Below are positions 61,518 through 64,000 of a DNA stretch of 64,000 nucleotides, in pieces (the stretch's first letter is position 1; every line of letters begins with the position of its first letter). The translations under genes and the position numbers were made by a program. This DNA comes from Vespula vulgaris (taxonomy: Eukaryota > Arthropoda > Insecta > Hymenoptera > Vespidae), in the NCBI RefSeq assembly GCF_905475345.1, contig NC_066602.1, positions 2,473,814 to 2,537,813 on the forward strand, read 5' to 3'. The notes beneath the pieces were generated by a model. It made no database searches, was not told the origin of the DNA, and saw only the letters and a list, made by a program, of their open reading frames with translations.

Positions 61518-61565
61518 ACTTCTCCAGGCGTAATACGTAAGTGACCGAACAGCACATGGAGAAGT
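61518..61565. repeat. 9-bp inverted repeat with 30-bp loop
   Basis: ACTTCTCCA (61518..61526) and TGGAGAAGT (61557..61565) are exact complements. Pairing does not extend well beyond the 9 bp. Confidence 0.8.
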
Positions 61566-62519
61566 TCCGTCACAGTCGTTGGTGTAAGCTAACTGACGGA
61601 TTCGGTTAGAATTCGAAGGAACTTTTCCTCAGAAACGATAAACCGATTTCGCGGGAGCGCCAGTCTAGTTAGCCGGACACGAGACGGCCATATACGCGTG
61701 TGCCACCATTATCCTGTTTCCGAAGCGTCTGTAATTAAGCCTATTTTCGGGGATTAGCATGCGTACGCATAGACAGATACAGAGATATATACAGAGAGAG
61801 AGAAGAGCGATACTAAAATCCTATTGCTTTTTTAAAGATACAATCAAGAGCAACAGACGTTTAATTAACATTAAAAATATTTCATTCAGAGATTTTAAAA
61901 CGATCACGATAAATCTAGAATCGATCGATCAATAGACTTCACAATTGACTGCTCTCCTAGATCGTCTAAGTTATCAAAGTTTCTTGCTTGGCTTATAAAT
62001 AACAAAAAATCATTATTTATTACATCGGAAGAGTTAGAAGAGAAGAACAGATAGAGCGCGATGCGATAATTAACGAAAATCTTCCTATTGTACTATGATA
62101 GGATTTACTACGATAGAAATGAATGAAAACAAGCGTAATAGTCAGGAGTAAAGAGATTTCCCACGTATCATCGAGTTATCGTAATTCCTAGGACGATCAA
62201 ATCTCCGGCAAGACAGACGAGTGGAATCGGCCAGTGGTATCCACGAACTAAACGCTTGAAAAGTGACTATCCGTGGATCGAAGTTACTTCCACGTAACGC
62301 GAATCCTTTCTCGTCTCGTTCGTTCTTCCAGTTCTTCGATTATTCTTCTTCTATTTTCTTTCTTCTTTCTTTTCCGTTCGAACAATCGATCTGCGGTGAA
62401 CAGCAAGACTAATGTTAGGACAAGTATTAGAAGACGATCAGTTTCTAAGGTATCTCGCGAGTGTCCGATTTTTCATAGGTAAGGCATTTTAATACGTTCG
62501 CGCTTACGATCCGGTCCTA

Positions 62520-62790
62520 AAGTGGTGACGCAACGGGGCGAACGGGACCCCAATAGGTCGAGATGAGAGCCATTGTATGGCAATCTTATAATTTAGACAA
62601 TCACCGATCAATTGAATGGGCCTTTACTACTGCTATACATGCAGCACCCGTACACCGGGCGAGAGTGAATGATGAATGAATGAAGGGACAAGACCGAATG
62701 AATGGACAGATAGTTGGCTCGGCTTAAACGTTCGTAAATAACCGGCCGCTTCATTCAATTACTTTCAATCGCTACGAGCCAATAGATACA
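62520..62790. promoter_or_regulatory. Complex island, possible enhancer with Sox-like sites
   Basis: About 270 bp with few simple repeats. GCCATTGTATGGC (62569..62581) is a GCCAT/ATGGC dyad around an ATTGT Sox-like core; GACAATCACCGATCAATTG follows at 62596..62614. No reading frame of note. Confidence 0.25.
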
Positions 62791-62968
62791 ATTTAGAAAA
62801 AAAAAGGGACCTCCGGAGACCGGAGGCTAGATACGGACTCGAGTTCGGGCTTAGCCATCTTCCGCGTTCAAACAATGTCCACTTTCTTCTTATTCTTATT
62901 ATCCTTGTCTCTCTTCTGTGTCTGTATTAGTCTAAATATTCGGCTGAAAGAAAATTTTATATCTAATC

Positions 62969-62969
<1 letters not shown>

Positions 62970-63004
<35 letters not shown>
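62970..63004. repeat. (GA)n microsatellite
   Basis: GA units with one GGGA interruption. Confidence 0.95.
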
Positions 63005-63007
<3 letters not shown>

Positions 63008-63235
63008 CGAGTTTTTGTGAAGACCGACTTTCAATGATCAATCAAGTTCCCATTTAAATCATTGCTCTAAATCAAAGAAAACAAATATTACCTAGAGTGA
63101 TTTGAATTACAAAAAAAAAAAGATTAGAAAAGGAAATGTATCTGAGAGGATACTTGGAAAAGTAATACTAGTAGATGATGAATGAGTAAATAGGTTAGAA
63201 ACATGAAAAATATGATATCAAAAAGGTAGTTCAGA

Positions 63236-63281
63236 ATCGGCCATGTGTCTACTTAATGGACACCGATTGGTACAGATGGCC
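63236..63281. promoter_or_regulatory. Nested short dyads with E-box-like motifs
   Basis: GGCCAT (63239..63244) pairs with ATGGCC (63276..63281), and GTGTC (63245..63249) with GACAC (63259..63263). CATGTG and CAGATG fit the E-box CANNTG. Confidence 0.25.
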
Positions 63282-63621
63282 TTAAGCTTTGATTCGGCCG
63301 CGAGACTCGCGCCACGTCACGTCCGGATGAATTTACATGCGTGAAACGATAGAGACCGGGGACGGGGGGCGGAGGAAGGAGCGAGGTCTCGATCGTCGAT
63401 AGCGAGTTTCCTTTTTCTACTACTCGTCGATTCTTCGATTTCTTTTTCTCTCTCTCTCTCTCTCTTTTTTTCTTTTTTTTTTAGTTTAGTTATTTCCATA
63501 TATTGGAACGATATTTTTTTCAAACATCCTGATTTAATTATCTCTTCGTCTGCTGAATCTACATTTAAATTTGAAATCTTCGTTATTAAAGCTTCTAATA
63601 TCTTCGTCGATTAATTAATCG

Positions 63622-63623
<2 letters not shown>

Positions 63624-63664
<41 letters not shown>
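63624..63664. repeat. (AT)n microsatellite
   Basis: Twenty AT units. Confidence 0.95.
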
Positions 63665-63667
<3 letters not shown>

Positions 63668-64000
63668 GGTCATATAAAAGTTCATATCTGCCATATGAAA
63701 AATTAGAATTTCCTTTATATAAAAATCCAATCCAATTTTTTCAATCCGTGTTAGAGAAGCTCTCGAACGAAATAACTCGTAGGTTATCCACAGTCCACTG
63801 GGTAATTTGAAAAAAAAGGACCGAGAAAAAAAAGGAAAAAAAAATAGAGAAAAAAAGAAAAACAAAAAAAAATAAAATTGCGCTCCAAAGCTACATATCT
63901 AAAGCGTCTTTCGAAGATTACATTTTATTTAGGACGATAAAGAATCGAGAGCGAAGTCGCTAGTCGGTTTTGTTCGACCAGCTGTCCGCATGCATCGTTC

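Larger units (their letters stand above)
16768..64000 (-). other. ct: Intron or 5' flank upstream of the ct exon, no other exon recognised
   Basis: In insect Cut the residues just before RATLAEKEV include FW and QQ. No minus-strand segment encoding such a stretch followed by a donor was recognised between here and base 64000. The preceding intron is therefore probably longer than 47 kb, or the region includes DNA beyond the ct transcript. Large introns and long regulatory regions are typical of ct. Confidence 0.5.
57430..64000. other. Noncoding segment to the right edge
   Basis: AT-rich A-tract DNA (59050..59220, 59640..59790), GTC and purine arrays (60088..60314), and long complex stretches at 60600..61440, 61470..61760, 61840..62340 and 62480..62870. 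Several short dyads and homeodomain-like sites are listed separately. No exon recognised. Confidence 0.55.

Overview
This window is eukaryotic, intron-scale DNA, most likely from an insect and probably a hymenopteran (ant, bee or wasp). The order is an inference from three things: the protein sequence of the one exon, the moderately AT-rich base composition with frequent TCGA and CG, and the extreme density of GA/CT, TA, GT and tri- to tetranucleotide microsatellites. Nothing bacterial was seen: no operons, no long open frames of normal composition and no ribosome-binding-site pattern.

Only one coding piece is well supported. It is an internal exon on the minus strand at 16567..16767, 201 nt and 67 codons, phase 0 at both ends. 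It is bounded by a TTTCAG acceptor and a GTAAGT donor, with a TACTAA-type branch site about 25 nt upstream of the acceptor. Its translation starts RATLAEKEVSALKEQL and ends LEQELQAKDKE, which matches the N-terminal coiled-coil part of the homeodomain transcription factor Cut (ct; CUX1/CUX2 in vertebrates). The cut repeats and homeodomain are not in the window. In transcript order they would lie beyond base 1.

Layout: 1..16566 is the start of the intron after this exon (at least 16.5 kb with no next exon recognised). 16768..64000 is the intron before it, or 5' flanking DNA (at least 47 kb, no preceding exon recognised). Both are packed with simple repeats, interspersed with islands of complex sequence. 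Several islands look like candidate cis-regulatory elements, as expected around a large developmental-regulator locus: clusters of TAATTA-type homeodomain sites, an octamer ATTTGCAT, and Sox-like and E-box motifs. A 13-mer, ATGCTAATTAATG, occurs in two islands 40.5 kb apart, and a 12-mer, AGATTAATTAAA, in two others 2.3 kb apart.

Other structures include a perfect 13-bp inverted repeat with a 2-nt spacer (53140..53167), two abutting palindromes (58408..58440), a tRNA-like SINE relic (49333..49395) and an imperfect duplication of the intron 3' end just upstream of the ct exon (16783..16950). One coding-like open frame of unknown origin lies on the plus strand (54523..54846). No intact transposon, rRNA, functional tRNA, CRISPR array or new multi-gene system was seen. 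Almost all long open frames in this window are translations of GA/CT tracts or homopolymers and are not genes.
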